This document shows positions 8,804 to 17,550 of a DNA stretch of 52,581 nt, piece after piece. Numbering within the stretch: position 1 is the stretch's first letter; each line of letters opens with the position of its first letter. Under the pieces are notes generated by a model. The model was not told where the DNA came from. It worked only from the letters and a program-made list of their open reading frames with translations, and did no database searches. A program made the position numbers and the translations under genes. The DNA lies in assembly GCA_013204555.1 (NCBI GenBank), contig JABMNO010000045.1, forward strand, positions 1-52,581. The letters run 5' to 3'. Source of the DNA: Chloroflexota bacterium (GTDB lineage: Bacteria > Chloroflexota > Dehalococcoidia > Lucifugimonadales > Lucifugimonadaceae).

Positions 8804-9945
8804 CGGAATCGACGACTGGCAGGAAGGCTGCGCTGATCTACTCAGATCAGCTGGCAAGCCACGTCCTCTCTGACTCGCACCCCATGCGGCCGATACGGCT
8901 CGCCCACACGTATGAGCTATCCCGACAGTCCGGTCTGCTGGATTCCGATAACGCCAGAGTCATAGCCCCACGGGAAGCCACCGAACAGGAACTGACACGC
9001 GTCCACTCAAAAGACTATGTTCAGGCCGTCCGATCACTTGGCATTGGTCTCGAAACAGGCAATGGCCAATCGTATGGCTTCGGACCCGGTGACAATCCGG
9101 TTTACGATGGCATCTACAACGCGCAAGCGCTGTCGGCTGGCTCCGCTGTTGTGGCGATGGAGCTTGTAGAGGCTGGCGAGGTTAACGTCGCGTTTGCACC
9201 CGCCGGTGGATTGCACCACGCCATGCCAGCACGGGCGTCGGGATTCTGCGTTTTCAATGATCCGGCAGTGATCATCCAGACGCTGGTTGAGGCCGGACGG
9301 CGTGTGGTCTATATCGATATCGATTGCCACCACGGCGACGGCGTTCAGCACATCTTTTATGACACGGATCAGGTGCTAACGATCTCCCTGCATGAGAGCG
9401 GCCAGTTTCTATTTCCCGGCTCCGGGTTCACGGGCGATATTGGAACGGGTAAGGGTGAAGGATTCTCGGTGAACGTCCCCCTCGCCCCGCACACCGGAGA
9501 TGATGTTTACCAGACCGCGTTCGATGCGGTCGTCCCGCCACTCACCCGCGCCTTCAAGCCAGACGTCATCGTGACGCAACTGGGAATGGACACCCACGTG
9601 TTTGACCCGATTGCCCACCTGCGGATCACTACCCAGGGATTTGCCCGGACAGTCGCTAAACTTGCGATCCTTGCTGATGAGACAGGGAAGTGGATCGCGC
9701 TGGGCGGCGGAGGCTACGATCTTGGCGCAGTGGCCAGAGGGTGGACGATGGCGTTTGCCGTTATGTCACAGCAACGGATACCTGACTACATTCCGGCGTC
9801 ATTCGGCGACATCCAAGGGATATCCAACTTCTCTGACGTGCCTCCGGGAGACCCTGATCCCGCTATGGCGAGTCAGATCGCTGCGTTTGCAGATCGCAGT
9901 ATTGAGGAGATATCGACGTCGATATTCCCCCGCTTCGGGATATAA
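8800..9945 (+). CDS. Histone deacetylase-superfamily protein, AcuC-like
   Basis: A 381-residue zinc-dependent deacylase. The charge-relay pair is His139-His140 (GGLHHAMP), the zinc ligands are Asp175 and His177 (YIDIDCHHGDG) and Asp264 (LGMDTH), and the catalytic tyrosine region is GGGGYD (Tyr306). In Bacillus, AcuC deacetylates acetyl-CoA synthetase, but members also act on polyamines and other acyl-lysines. The start is a TTG overlapping the previous stop as TTGA. It ends the npdG-peptidase-deacetylase run. No acetyl-CoA synthetase or acetyltransferase gene is nearby to indicate a substrate. Confidence 0.92.
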   Translation: MTESTTGRKAALIYSDQLASHVLSDSHPMRPIRLAHTYELSRQSGLLDSDNARVIAPREATEQELTRVHSKDYVQAVRSLGIGLETGNGQSYGFGPGDNPVYDGIYNAQALSAGSAVVAMELVEAGEVNVAFAPAGGLHHAMPARASGFCVFNDPAVIIQTLVEAGRRVVYIDIDCHHGDGVQHIFYDTDQVLTISLHESGQFLFPGSGFTGDIGTGKGEGFSVNVPLAPHTGDDVYQTAFDAVVPPLTRAFKPDVIVTQLGMDTHVFDPIAHLRITTQGFARTVAKLAILADETGKWIALGGGGYDLGAVARGWTMAFAVMSQQRIPDYIPASFGDIQGISNFSDVPPGDPDPAMASQIAAFADRSIEEISTSIFPRFGI

Positions 9946-10273
9946 CACCAACTCCAAACACCCGGATTTGGAGACAGCACGCATCGAGACTGGGCATTAG
10001 TTGCCTTCTATGTACCGCCAGTCCTGAAAACATGAGTTGATACGGTTCGCGGCTCCCAAATCGGCAACCAGATAGTTGCTCACTTTGGAGCAGAACACGG
10101 CCAATTGGTGAGCGTAGTTTCGGTCGCCTGAGCGGTATTACACGGAAACGTGATGGAGGAACTAACAGCTTCATGCGTAGTTACTTCGTTGACAGCCATG
10201 TCATGCCTGGAAATAAGATGTCGGATGGAAAGTGTGCATGTGCGCACCTGTTCCCTCGTGGGACAAAAACTAT
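9946..10273. other. Gene-free stretch between deacetylase and response regulator genes
   Basis: A 328-base gap. It holds a small stem, CTCCAAA with TTTGGAG, just after the deacetylase stop, without a T-run, and the longer hairpin at 10077-10112. I see no convincing ORF, tRNA or strong sigma-70 promoter, although it should contain the promoter of the downstream regulator genes. Confidence 0.5.
10077..10112. repeat. Inverted repeat upstream of NarL-type regulator genes
   Basis: Outer arms GCTCAC (10077-10082) and GTGAGC (10107-10112) enclose a second pair, TTGG and CCAA. It lies about 160 bases before the regulator start. It could be an operator or a leader hairpin; no T-run follows. Confidence 0.4.
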
Positions 10274-10999
10274 ATGACTAACCAACAGTTCGCAGCCCTG
10301 ACGGTCCTGGTCGCAGATCAGAGCGAAATCTTTCGCCGCGGAATAACACGCGCCATTCAGGATGCACCGGATATCGACGCCATCTGGGACGGCGAACCTG
10401 AGCAGGCGATCGAGGTTGCCGAAGCGCTCCAACCAGACGTCGCGCTGGTGGACATTGGTCTCCCGCATCAGCGTGGGCTGAAAGTCGCGTGGCAAATTCG
10501 AATGCGCAATCCTGCCACCGCAACAATCATCCTGTCGCCGTACGAAGACGATGCGCAGGTGTTCCAGAGCGTAAAGATTGGCGCATCGGGATTCGCTCCG
10601 AAAGACACACCAGCTGAGAGCCTGCTGGAGCAGATCAGGCAGGTCGGCAACGGCGCAAACCTGATCAGTGACTCCATTCAGACCCGGCCCGGCGTTGCCA
10701 GCCAGATGATCCAGCAGTTCGCAAGCTACTCGCTCGCCGGTATTGAGACGGAGAAGCTCGTTTCCCCCCTCACCAACCGCGAGAGCCAGGTCCTCACCAT
10801 GATTTCCCAGGGACACGGCAACAAGCAGATCGCCGCGACGCTTGGCATCAATGAACAAACCGTCAAGAACCAGATGAGCGGCATCAAGGCGAAACTCCAT
10901 GCCAACAACCGCACTCACGCCGTTGTTCTGGCGCTCAACAGCGGGTGGCTTGATATCCCCGCGGACGCCGTTACCCCGGGACCGTATTCGCCAGCTTGA
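10274..10999 (+). CDS. NarL/FixJ-type response regulator (receiver plus LuxR HTH)
   Basis: A two-domain DNA-binding regulator of about 241 residues. The receiver begins LTVLVADQSEIFRRG and has the phosphoacceptor Asp in ALVDIGLP and the conserved Lys in APKDTP. The C-terminal LuxR helix-turn-helix is well kept: LTNRESQVLTMISQGHGNKQIA then TVKNQMSGIKAKL. I chose the ATG at 10274; an in-frame GTG 14 codons earlier would add a cysteine-rich tail with no homology support. Its stop overlaps the ATG of a second regulator (TGATG), so the two are co-translated. Confidence 0.9.
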   Translation: MTNQQFAALTVLVADQSEIFRRGITRAIQDAPDIDAIWDGEPEQAIEVAEALQPDVALVDIGLPHQRGLKVAWQIRMRNPATATIILSPYEDDAQVFQSVKIGASGFAPKDTPAESLLEQIRQVGNGANLISDSIQTRPGVASQMIQQFASYSLAGIETEKLVSPLTNRESQVLTMISQGHGNKQIAATLGINEQTVKNQMSGIKAKLHANNRTHAVVLALNSGWLDIPADAVTPGPYSPA

Positions 11000-11658
11000 T
11001 GGGTGACTCACTCGCCCACATCATCAGCAGGGACAGCCTGTTCGTCTCCGGATTACGCGCATCGCTGAGTGATCTCGATTCGTTTCAGATCACCGGTTCA
11101 TCAGTCACCGCTGAAGAGGCGGTCAACTCATTTGTTGAGACCACCCCCGACCTATTTCTTGTAGATATAGAGATCCCAAATTTGTTGGGAGCACTGACCA
11201 TCGCCGCGATTAACGATGGGCTACCTACCCTGCCCGTAATTGGTCTGTACGATTTTGAGTCAGATGCGCATGTCTATGCATGTCTCGAAGCCGGAGCCGC
11301 CGCCTGCATAGCGAAGAGCGCCTCCTCGAAGGATCTGGCGGCTCTGGTGCAACGCGTATGTCACGGCGCCTGGCCAATCTACGAAATGGTCGCGTCGATG
11401 CCGAATGTGGCGGCCCGCCTTGCACAGGTGCTGGGGCACACATGGGTGGCAGCGCAGCCCGTCAGACCGGTGCTGACAAGCCTGTCTACCCGCGAACAGA
11501 ACGTTTTGAACCTCCTCGCAGAAGGCGTGGAAGCCATCAACATTCAGGCAAGCCTGGAAATGACACAGACTGGCCTCTTATCGGTCGTACGATCCGTCGT
11601 GCTCAAGCTCACGGAAAATCGGAACGCCCTGCATATCGTCAGGTACTGTACTGCGTAA
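10999..11658 (+). CDS. Divergent response regulator, degenerate receiver and HTH
   Basis: A 219-residue paralogue of the preceding regulator with the same layout. The receiver keeps a phosphoacceptor-like Asp (LFLVDIEIP) and Lys (IAKSAS), but the acidic pair at the end of strand 1 is reduced (IISRDS instead of a DD or DQ pair). The C-terminal helix-turn-helix starts normally (LSTREQNVLNLLAEG), then diverges in the recognition region (SLEMTQTGLLSVVRSV). It may dimerise with or modulate its neighbour, or respond without phosphorylation. The ATG overlaps the upstream TGA; a TTG one codon earlier is possible. Confidence 0.82.
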   Translation: MGDSLAHIISRDSLFVSGLRASLSDLDSFQITGSSVTAEEAVNSFVETTPDLFLVDIEIPNLLGALTIAAINDGLPTLPVIGLYDFESDAHVYACLEAGAAACIAKSASSKDLAALVQRVCHGAWPIYEMVASMPNVAARLAQVLGHTWVAAQPVRPVLTSLSTREQNVLNLLAEGVEAINIQASLEMTQTGLLSVVRSVVLKLTENRNALHIVRYCTA

Positions 11659-11890
11659 TACTGGGCTCATACCCGGAATCGCGATTTTTCACCAACGACA
11701 GTACTGAAGTACCGCCGCACTCAGTACACAGGTAATGTTCCCTCATATGGCGCACTCGGATAAAAAAACCTCAGTGCGTTGATTGCCCTCAAGTCCTATG
11801 GTGAGCCGTAAGCGGTTACGCCAGCCTTGTGGGGAAACACCGGACACGGTCCGAGCGGTTTGGGAAGAAAACAAGGTGGACAACCCAATC

Positions 11891-12664
11891 ATGGACGCGC
11901 CAAATAGCCCTGCGAACGTGAGCAGTGAACGTGAACGCTACCTGACACTAGTCGCACATGAGATTCGTTCACCGCTGGCAACCATTGTTGCGCTCGCTGA
12001 TCTCATGGAACTCAAGTCCGGTGATGATGTCTCTCCGAACCAGGCCAAGTACTTGCGAATGATGCGCCTGAACGGCCGTCGTCTTTCCGCACTCGTGGAT
12101 GATCTTCTAGAGTTGCATAAGGTCCAGACCGGCGTACTGAAAATAAATTCTCGTGAGCATGACGCTACCTCTCTGATTCTCGATTCAGTGGACACGATCC
12201 GGACCACCTTTGAGAACCGAAAACAGTTCTTGGATCTGGACCTGAATCTTTCGGAATCGACCATACTGGTAGACCGCGGTCGAGTAATGCAGGTGCTTCT
12301 AAACATCCTCAGCAATGCATCGAAATATTCGCCGGAAACATCGCCAGTCCATGTAAATGCATCTCTCACGGGCGACGACCTCTACATCACAATTCGTGAT
12401 GAAGGTGGGGGATTTGATCTCGAAACACGAGATCACGTATTCGAGCCCTACTTCAGATCAGAGGGCCGCATAGAAGAACGGGTTGTGGGAACCGGGCTAG
12501 GCCTGGCGCTTTCGAAGTCACTGGTGGAAGCGCACGGCGGGACGATCGATATTGTCAGCAAACCGTCAATCGGAACGGTCGTAGCGATCTGTCTTCCAGG
12601 CGTCAAAGTAGATGTGACTGAACCTGCCCCTCACCAGATCGTTGTAACGGCGGCAGCCAGCTAG
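11891..12664 (+). CDS. Soluble sensor histidine kinase without recognisable input domain
   Basis: A HisKA plus HATPase_c kinase. The phosphoacceptor His lies in LVAHEIRSPLATIV, followed by the N box NILSNASKYSPE, G1 DEGGGFD, F box FEPYFRS and G2 GTGLGLALSKSLVEAHGG. No transmembrane segment or PAS/GAF domain is visible: the H box comes about 22 residues after the ATG chosen here. Other in-frame starts (TTG 11783, ATG 11798, GTG 11876) would add 5-36 residues without a domain. It probably needs a partner for sensing and is a candidate kinase for the adjacent regulators. It shares a CTAG with the convergent receiver gene. Confidence 0.88.
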   Translation: MDAPNSPANVSSERERYLTLVAHEIRSPLATIVALADLMELKSGDDVSPNQAKYLRMMRLNGRRLSALVDDLLELHKVQTGVLKINSREHDATSLILDSVDTIRTTFENRKQFLDLDLNLSESTILVDRGRVMQVLLNILSNASKYSPETSPVHVNASLTGDDLYITIRDEGGGFDLETRDHVFEPYFRSEGRIEERVVGTGLGLALSKSLVEAHGGTIDIVSKPSIGTVVAICLPGVKVDVTEPAPHQIVVTAAAS

Positions 12665-13047
12665 ACCCCGGTGGCGATTCGAGTCTCAGCTCGCCGTAGC
12701 ATCGCCGATACAACCTGCTCGGTAAGCGGCTTGGGGAGTACCTCAGAGGCACCCAACTCGGTGGCAATCATCGATAGCAATTCAAGATCTGGTGCTGCGC
12801 TGATCATCGCTACAAATGGGGGCAGATCGATATCTGGATTCTTGCCAACTTCACGTAAGATGTCGATACCATTCCAACCGGGCATCAGCCAGTCAATAAT
12901 CAAGATGTCTGGCGGGTTATCGGAAAGTGCCTGGAGACCAAGCTTGCTCTCAGGACAAAGATTGAACTCATATCCCTGAAGACGCGCTAGTTGGACCTGA
13001 AAGAAATCCAGGACGTTTGTATCGTCATCAATAACCAGGACGTTCAT
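12661..13047 (-). CDS. Stand-alone response regulator receiver
   Basis: A 128-residue single receiver domain. It has the acidic triad in MNVLVIDDD, the phosphoacceptor Asp in ILIIDWLMPGWNG and the Lys in LPKPLT. I chose the ATG at 13047 instead of the longer GTG at 13113, because a perfect TATAAT on this strand at 13125-13130 would leave almost no leader for the longer form. Its TAG and the kinase's TAG are both formed from one CTAG palindrome at 12661-12664. CheY-like single receivers act through protein contacts or phosphorelay. Confidence 0.88.
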   Translation of the reverse strand: MNVLVIDDDTNVLDFFQVQLARLQGYEFNLCPESKLGLQALSDNPPDILIIDWLMPGWNGIDILREVGKNPDIDLPPFVAMISAAPDLELLSMIATELGASEVLPKPLTEQVVSAMLRRAETRIATGV

Positions 13048-13124
13048 TTGCGCCGTCACCACATCACCTAGCAGCCTGTCACCCGTTGAATTTAGCGGGA
13101 TACTTCGCGCCACACCAAGCAGTT

Positions 13125-13130
13125 ATTATA
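13125..13130 (-). promoter_or_regulatory. -10 element (TATAAT) of the stand-alone receiver gene
   Basis: A perfect TATAAT on the minus strand, 78 bases from the chosen start. The hexamer 17 bases upstream (GTAGTC) is a poor -35, so an activator may be needed. Confidence 0.45.
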
Positions 13131-13216
13131 CCAGTTCTGTCGGTCATGACTACGCGCAGAATCGTGCCTCCCCGGTATTCACTGGCCTGAATTCAATGCA
13201 ATAATTGTTTTAAGTT

Positions 13217-13244
13217 GCCGCACCAAGCGGCTTTCTTTTTTTCC
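13217..13244 (+). terminator. Terminator-like hairpin in the leader of the CaCA exchanger gene
   Basis: A short stem GCCGC/GCGGC with an ACCAA loop is followed at once by a T-rich run (TTTCTTTTTTT). It lies between two divergent genes and about 30 bases before the exchanger start, so it cannot end an upstream gene and looks like an attenuator. I recognise no riboswitch aptamer in the short leader. Confidence 0.45.
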
Positions 13245-13272
13245 TGAGCTGTACCGGAGAATTCGATAAACA

Positions 13273-14313
13273 TTGCTTGAAGCCTGGCTGCAGTACCTTG
13301 GCGCATCCGTTGTGGTCTTCGCAGGCGGTTGGACTCTAGTCCGGTTTGGCGATGCTATTGGTGAGGAGACCGGACTCGGCAGGGTTTGGGCTGGCGTAAT
13401 TCTTCTTGCCACTGCCACATCCCTGCCCGAACTGGTGACCGGCATAACCGCTGTTCGAGGTCTGGATGCCCCCAACCTCGCGGTTGGCGGCGCGTTCGGG
13501 GCGAACAGCCTCAACCTTCTGGTTATTGCTGTATTGGGCCTCAAGTGGCGTGGAATCCTTCGTGATCCAACGGTTGAAACTCGGCAGATGGGATCGGCGG
13601 GCATCATTCTCTTGCTCATGGCCGGAGGAATACTCATCCTGGGACGCGGTGAACTTGGCGTTCCATCCTGGATCATCCGGGTTTTGCCAATCACCATGAT
13701 CGTGGCCTACGTAATCACGGCACTCTGGACCATTGGGCAACTTGGATCTGTCATGGCGTCTTTCAGCCTAAATCGCGGTTCTAAATCTGGTGGCAGCGCT
13801 GGTTCTGGATTCAAGCTTTCAATACGCAAACCATCCAAATCCCTCATGAAGAACATTGGCGGCTATCTTTTTGCCGTTGGAATCGTGACGGTTGCTGGAA
13901 TATGGCTTGCGAATGCCGCCGATGGTGTTTCTGATGCCATGGGCTGGTCCTCCAGCTTCGTGGGTGCGCAGTTCCTTCCCATCAGCACAACGCTGCCAGA
14001 GTTCTCAGTGGCCATCGCGTCTTTGCGCATTGGCGCACCTGATCTCGCACTATCCAATTTGCTTGGCAGCAACATGTTCAACATTGGCATAGTCCTCTCT
14101 GCCGATTCCCTCGCTTACACAAAGGGTGCGCTCTTTACGGACGTCTCGTCCGTTCATCTGATCGCCACAGCCGCCGGACTTGCTATGACGTTAGTTCTAA
14201 TTCCCGGACTAGTATCAGCCAGCCGTCCGTTCGCCAGAACCGTTGGCGTCAAGTCGATTGCAAAGATTGGCATATACGCGTCTATGAGCTCATTAATATT
14301 TGTGTTTAGTTAA
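13273..14313 (+). CDS. CaCA-family cation/calcium antiporter
   Basis: A 346-residue inner-membrane exchanger, probably Na+/Ca2+ or H+/Ca2+, with about ten membrane helices. The two inverted alpha repeats that form the ion path are visible: ATATSLPELVTGI with GGAFGANSLNLLV in the first half, and LPISTTLPEFSVAIAS with SNLLGSNMFNIGI in the second. Each has the conserved acidic residue. A basic loop (LNRGSKSGGSAGSGFKLSIRK) separates the halves. The start is a TTG; GGAG lies upstream at a long spacing, so initiation may be weak. Confidence 0.9.
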   Translation: MLEAWLQYLGASVVVFAGGWTLVRFGDAIGEETGLGRVWAGVILLATATSLPELVTGITAVRGLDAPNLAVGGAFGANSLNLLVIAVLGLKWRGILRDPTVETRQMGSAGIILLLMAGGILILGRGELGVPSWIIRVLPITMIVAYVITALWTIGQLGSVMASFSLNRGSKSGGSAGSGFKLSIRKPSKSLMKNIGGYLFAVGIVTVAGIWLANAADGVSDAMGWSSSFVGAQFLPISTTLPEFSVAIASLRIGAPDLALSNLLGSNMFNIGIVLSADSLAYTKGALFTDVSSVHLIATAAGLAMTLVLIPGLVSASRPFARTVGVKSIAKIGIYASMSSLIFVFS

Positions 14314-14314
14314 T

Positions 14315-14365
14315 CCCGTCGCGCGTTAATTCAAGGCGCGAAACGGGGCCCCTGATTGGGACCCC
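14315..14365. terminator. Overlapping hairpins between convergent exchanger and dnaK genes
   Basis: Two stems compete. The first pairs CCCGT plus CGCGC (14315-14324) with GCGCG plus ACGGG (14336-14347, AA bulge). The second is a GGGG/CCCC stem at 14345-14365 that shares bases with the first. No T-run follows on either strand, so this is a structured convergent intergenic region more than a classical terminator. Confidence 0.4.
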
Positions 14366-14404
14366 ACCATTGCATGAGACGAAACATTGAGTTCAGACTC
14401 AGGC

Positions 14405-16312
14405 CTAGACCTCTCGGAATTCGCCCTCTACGGTGTCGTCTGGTGTGTCACCGCCATCTCCGCCTTCGCCACCAGCGTCTTCTCCGGGAGGAGACCCGCC
14501 CTGTTCGGCGTATGCGGCCTGCCCCACTTTCTGGAGTATCAGTTGCAGCTCGTTTACGGCCTCGGTAATCGCCGTGGTCTCTGACGTCTCTGATGCAAGC
14601 AGATCTTTGACTTTGGAGATCGATTCAGTGATCTCGGTCTTGATCTCGTCTGGGACCTGTTCTTCTTGTTCGCTCATAAGCTTCTCAGCGGAGTAGACAG
14701 CGCTGTCAGCGGCATTGCGAACCTCTACCGACTCGCGCTTCTTTTGATCTTCCTCTGCGTTGACCTCAGCTTCCTTAACAGCCTGAGCGATCTCTTCATC
14801 ACTCAATCCGGACCGGCCGGCTATCGTGATGTGCTGTTCTTTGGCCGTTGCCTTATCGGACGCAGAGACCTTCAGTATCCCGTCAGCATCGATGTCGAAT
14901 GTCACTTGCACCTGTGGAGTTCCACGCGGTGCGGGAAGAATTCCATCCAGCATGAAACGTCCAATGGACGTGTTTTCTCCTGCCATGGGACGCTCGCCTT
15001 GAAAGACGTGAACCTCCACAGATGGCTGGTTATCTGCAGCAGTCGTGAACGACTCCGACTTTGACGTCGGGATGGTCGTGTTGCGTGGAATCAAAACGGT
15101 GCCGACTCCACCAAGGGTTTCAATTCCCAGAGATAGCGGAGTCACATCCAACAACAGGATGTCCTTCACGTCGCCCTGTAAGACGCCCGCCTGGATTGCG
15201 GCGCCAGTTGCGACCACCTCATCCGGGTTGACGGTCTGATTGGGGTCTTTGCCGAATATCTCCTTCACCTTCGCAATGATGGCAGGCATACGAGTCTGAC
15301 CGCCGACAAGAATCACTTCGTCGATTGAGGACGCGGCAACTCCTGAGTCTGTAATGGCCTGTTTAGTTGGCTTAACCGTACCGTCGATAAGATCTGCAAC
15401 TAGCCGTTCCATTTGCGTCCGTGTGAGTGGGATGGAAAGATGCTTGGGACCATCAGAATCTGCCGTAATGAACGGCAGATTGAGTTCGGTTTGAGCAACA
15501 TTGGATAGCTCGATCTTCGCCCGCTCAGCCTCAACTCGGAGCCGCTGGAGAGCTGCGCTATCTGATCGCAGGTCAATTCCGTTCTCGGCCTTGAACTCGG
15601 TAGCCGCCCACTCAACAATTCGCAAGTCAAAGTCATCGCCGCCAAGATGGGTATCTCCGTTGGTGGATTTCACCTCGAATACGCCATCTCCCAACTGAAG
15701 AATAGTCACATCGAACGTGCCGCCACCCAGATCGAATACGGCTATCGTCCGGTCGCCTTCCTTGTCCATCCCATACGCCAGGGCCGCTGCCGTTGGCTCA
15801 TTGATTATCCGGAGCACTTCAAGTCCAGCGATCTGACCGGCGACCTTTGTCGCTTCGCGTTGGCTATCGTTAAAGTACGCGGGGACCGTGATTACGGCCT
15901 TATCAACAGTGTCGCCAAGTCTGGACTCAGCATCTTCTTTCAGCTTGCGGAGGATCATCGCTGAAATCTCAGGCGGCGATTCCTTTTTTCCATTGAGCTC
16001 CACCCACGCGTCACCATTGGTACCCTCAGCTACGTTGAAGGACACCATGTCGACGTCACGTTTTACCGATTCGTCGTCAAACCGACGACCGATAAACCGC
16101 TTGACTGAGTAGATCGTGTTGTCCGGATTCGTAATCGACTGGCGCCGGGCTAGTTCGCCGACGAATCGCTCTCCGGATTTCGGATTGACTGCTACTACGG
16201 ACGGTGTTGTGCGACGCCCCTCGTTGTTCTCAAGGATGCGGGCCTCGCCAGCCTCCCAGACCGCTACCACTGAGTTAGTGGTGCCCAGGTCAATCCCGAC
16301 TGCTCTTCCCAT
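14405..16312 (-). CDS. dnaK: Chaperone DnaK (Hsp70)
   Basis: ATP-driven Hsp70 chaperone of 635 residues. The nucleotide-binding domain shows [45 protein letters not shown] and [13 protein letters not shown]. The substrate-binding domain starts after [14 protein letters not shown], and a helical lid is followed by a glycine/aspartate-rich tail ending EGEFREV, close to the usual EEVD-like end. I start at the ATG giving [10 protein letters not shown]; an ATG 11 codons upstream adds [11 protein letters not shown], which homologues lack. It follows grpE and hspR on the same strand. A 101-base spacer with a GACCC/GGGTC stem separates grpE and dnaK. Confidence 0.97.
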   Translation of the reverse strand: MGRAVGIDLGTTNSVVAVWEAGEARILENNEGRRTTPSVVAVNPKSGERFVGELARRQSITNPDNTIYSVKRFIGRRFDDESVKRDVDMVSFNVAEGTNGDAWVELNGKKESPPEISAMILRKLKEDAESRLGDTVDKAVITVPAYFNDSQREATKVAGQIAGLEVLRIINEPTAAALAYGMDKEGDRTIAVFDLGGGTFDVTILQLGDGVFEVKSTNGDTHLGGDDFDLRIVEWAATEFKAENGIDLRSDSAALQRLRVEAERAKIELSNVAQTELNLPFITADSDGPKHLSIPLTRTQMERLVADLIDGTVKPTKQAITDSGVAASSIDEVILVGGQTRMPAIIAKVKEIFGKDPNQTVNPDEVVATGAAIQAGVLQGDVKDILLLDVTPLSLGIETLGGVGTVLIPRNTTIPTSKSESFTTAADNQPSVEVHVFQGERPMAGENTSIGRFMLDGILPAPRGTPQVQVTFDIDADGILKVSASDKATAKEQHITIAGRSGLSDEEIAQAVKEAEVNAEEDQKKRESVEVRNAADSAVYSAEKLMSEQEEQVPDEIKTEITESISKVKDLLASETSETTAITEAVNELQLILQKVGQAAYAEQGGSPPGEDAGGEGGDGGDTPDDTVEGEFREV

Positions 16313-16413
16313 ATTCTGTCTGTACTCCCGTTGTTGACGACCCATTATTCAGGGTCTCATTTCAAAATTATTTGCTAACGATCAATAAATTGGTGGAACA
16401 GCGTTCGCGTTCC

Positions 16414-16980
16414 TTAAGAAGATGGCGTCAACGCCACTTCCACCAGCGCAGGTCTGATGATCTCATCGCCATGTCGGTACCCAACACGCATCACTTTGAT
16501 GACGGTATCCGGCTCAGCATCGCTTGTTTCGGTCGTAAGTAAGGCTTCGTGAAGTCTTGGGTCGAATTTCTCCCCTTCACTCTCAAATCTCTCAACGCCC
16601 TCGCCGTTCAACACTGACTCAAAGCTCCGCTTGATTGCCTCCACGCCTTTCAGAAAGCTAATGTCTACCTCCTGAGCAGCATCTTCCTGCAGTGCCGCAT
16701 CAACACCGTCCGCGATCTCAAGCATTCGCCGAATCAGAGTCGACTTTGTTCGTCGGGCCAGTTCTGTCTTTTCGGCCTCAACGCGACTTCGGAAGTTGAC
16801 CAGATCCGCCTGTGCACGCTGAGCAAGCGCCCGGAACTGATCTTTTTCCCTCAACGCCTCCGCCAACTCGCTTTCAGGTGAGGGCTCCTCCGGCTCTGGT
16901 ATCTGACTCTCCACAAGTGGCTCTGAACCGTCGGAAGCGACGTCATCTACATGTTCCAACTCATCCTTCAATTCACTCAA
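16414..16980 (-). CDS. grpE: Nucleotide exchange factor GrpE
   Basis: The ADP/ATP exchange factor for DnaK, 188 residues. An acidic disordered N-terminus (ESQIPEPEEPSPESELAE) leads to the long coiled coil (FRALAQRAQADLVNFRSRVEAE). The beta-wing head carries the family signature VGYRHGDEIIRPALVEVA. The start is a TTG that overlaps the end of hspR by eight bases, so the pair is translationally coupled. It lies directly upstream of dnaK in the heat-shock operon. Confidence 0.94.
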   Translation of the reverse strand: MSELKDELEHVDDVASDGSEPLVESQIPEPEEPSPESELAEALREKDQFRALAQRAQADLVNFRSRVEAEKTELARRTKSTLIRRMLEIADGVDAALQEDAAQEVDISFLKGVEAIKRSFESVLNGEGVERFESEGEKFDPRLHEALLTTETSDAEPDTVIKVMRVGYRHGDEIIRPALVEVALTPSS

Positions 16981-17500
16981 TTTCCAGGCTCACCAATATG
17001 CCTTTCAACTCTTGCACTGCGGCATTTCCTTCAGAAGTGCTAAAGATTTCAGTTGTAGATTCCAAATTATCAAGGACATGATGCAAATGAAAAACCAGTT
17101 CCATAACAAGTCCCACTCCCGCGAGGTTGAGCCCGAACTTCTCCGTGAGAATTCTGATCAGCCTCAGTCGAGCAAGATCGTTCTCCGAGTACAACCGGAG
17201 ACTTCCTTCAGTGCGCGAGGGGAACAAGAGCCCCACCCGCTCATACTTCCGCAAAGTCTGGGGATGCATCTCGGTCAATCTGGCCGCAACACTAATGATG
17301 TAAAGGCCCGTTACACGGCCAGATACACCGCCACCTGCACCAACAGAAGAATCATCCGACGATTCCGGTGTAACGGGCGCTTCAGCCGACGAATTCCGGT
17401 GCGATGCAACCTTACTTTGACGGGAGGGATGCGCAAGCAAAGATCCAAGCAGCGTCGCGCGCCACTCAGTCACGGTCTCTCTCGACTCTGGCTTAGTCAT
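16973..17500 (-). CDS. hspR: HspR-like MerR-family heat-shock repressor
   Basis: A 175-residue MerR-type regulator. The helix-turn-helix and wing lie at residues 67-115 (YIISVAARLTEMHPQTLRKYE, then LLFPSRTEGSLRLYSENDLARL), followed by GLNLAGVGLVMEL and a dimerisation helix. The phrase MHPQTLRKYE followed by GLNLAGV is characteristic of HspR, which represses dnaK operons and in actinobacteria uses DnaK as co-repressor. Unusually it is the first gene, with a disordered extension of about 65 residues before the DNA-binding domain. The promoter and operator at 17551-17596 lie directly upstream. Actinobacterial operons usually place hspR last. Confidence 0.87.
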   Translation of the reverse strand: MTKPESRETVTEWRATLLGSLLAHPSRQSKVASHRNSSAEAPVTPESSDDSSVGAGGGVSGRVTGLYIISVAARLTEMHPQTLRKYERVGLLFPSRTEGSLRLYSENDLARLRLIRILTEKFGLNLAGVGLVMELVFHLHHVLDNLESTTEIFSTSEGNAAVQELKGILVSLEIE

Positions 17501-17550
17501 ATTTCGGATATTCAGCGATCACAGATAGAATTCCGGCTCGTCAACGGTGA

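Noticed and set aside
7940..8857. A 305-codon leftward frame across the peptidase MA gene
   Set aside because: The rightward frame has clear HExxH and signal-peptide features, and the antisense protein looks random.
10181..11011. A 276-codon leftward frame opposite the first NarL-type regulator
   Set aside because: The rightward frame encodes complete receiver and LuxR domains; the antisense frame shows none.
11659..11782. Cluster of AGTACT-like words before the histidine kinase
   Set aside because: Words such as CAGTACTG and GTACTG recur, but spacing is irregular and the words are short palindromes expected by chance.
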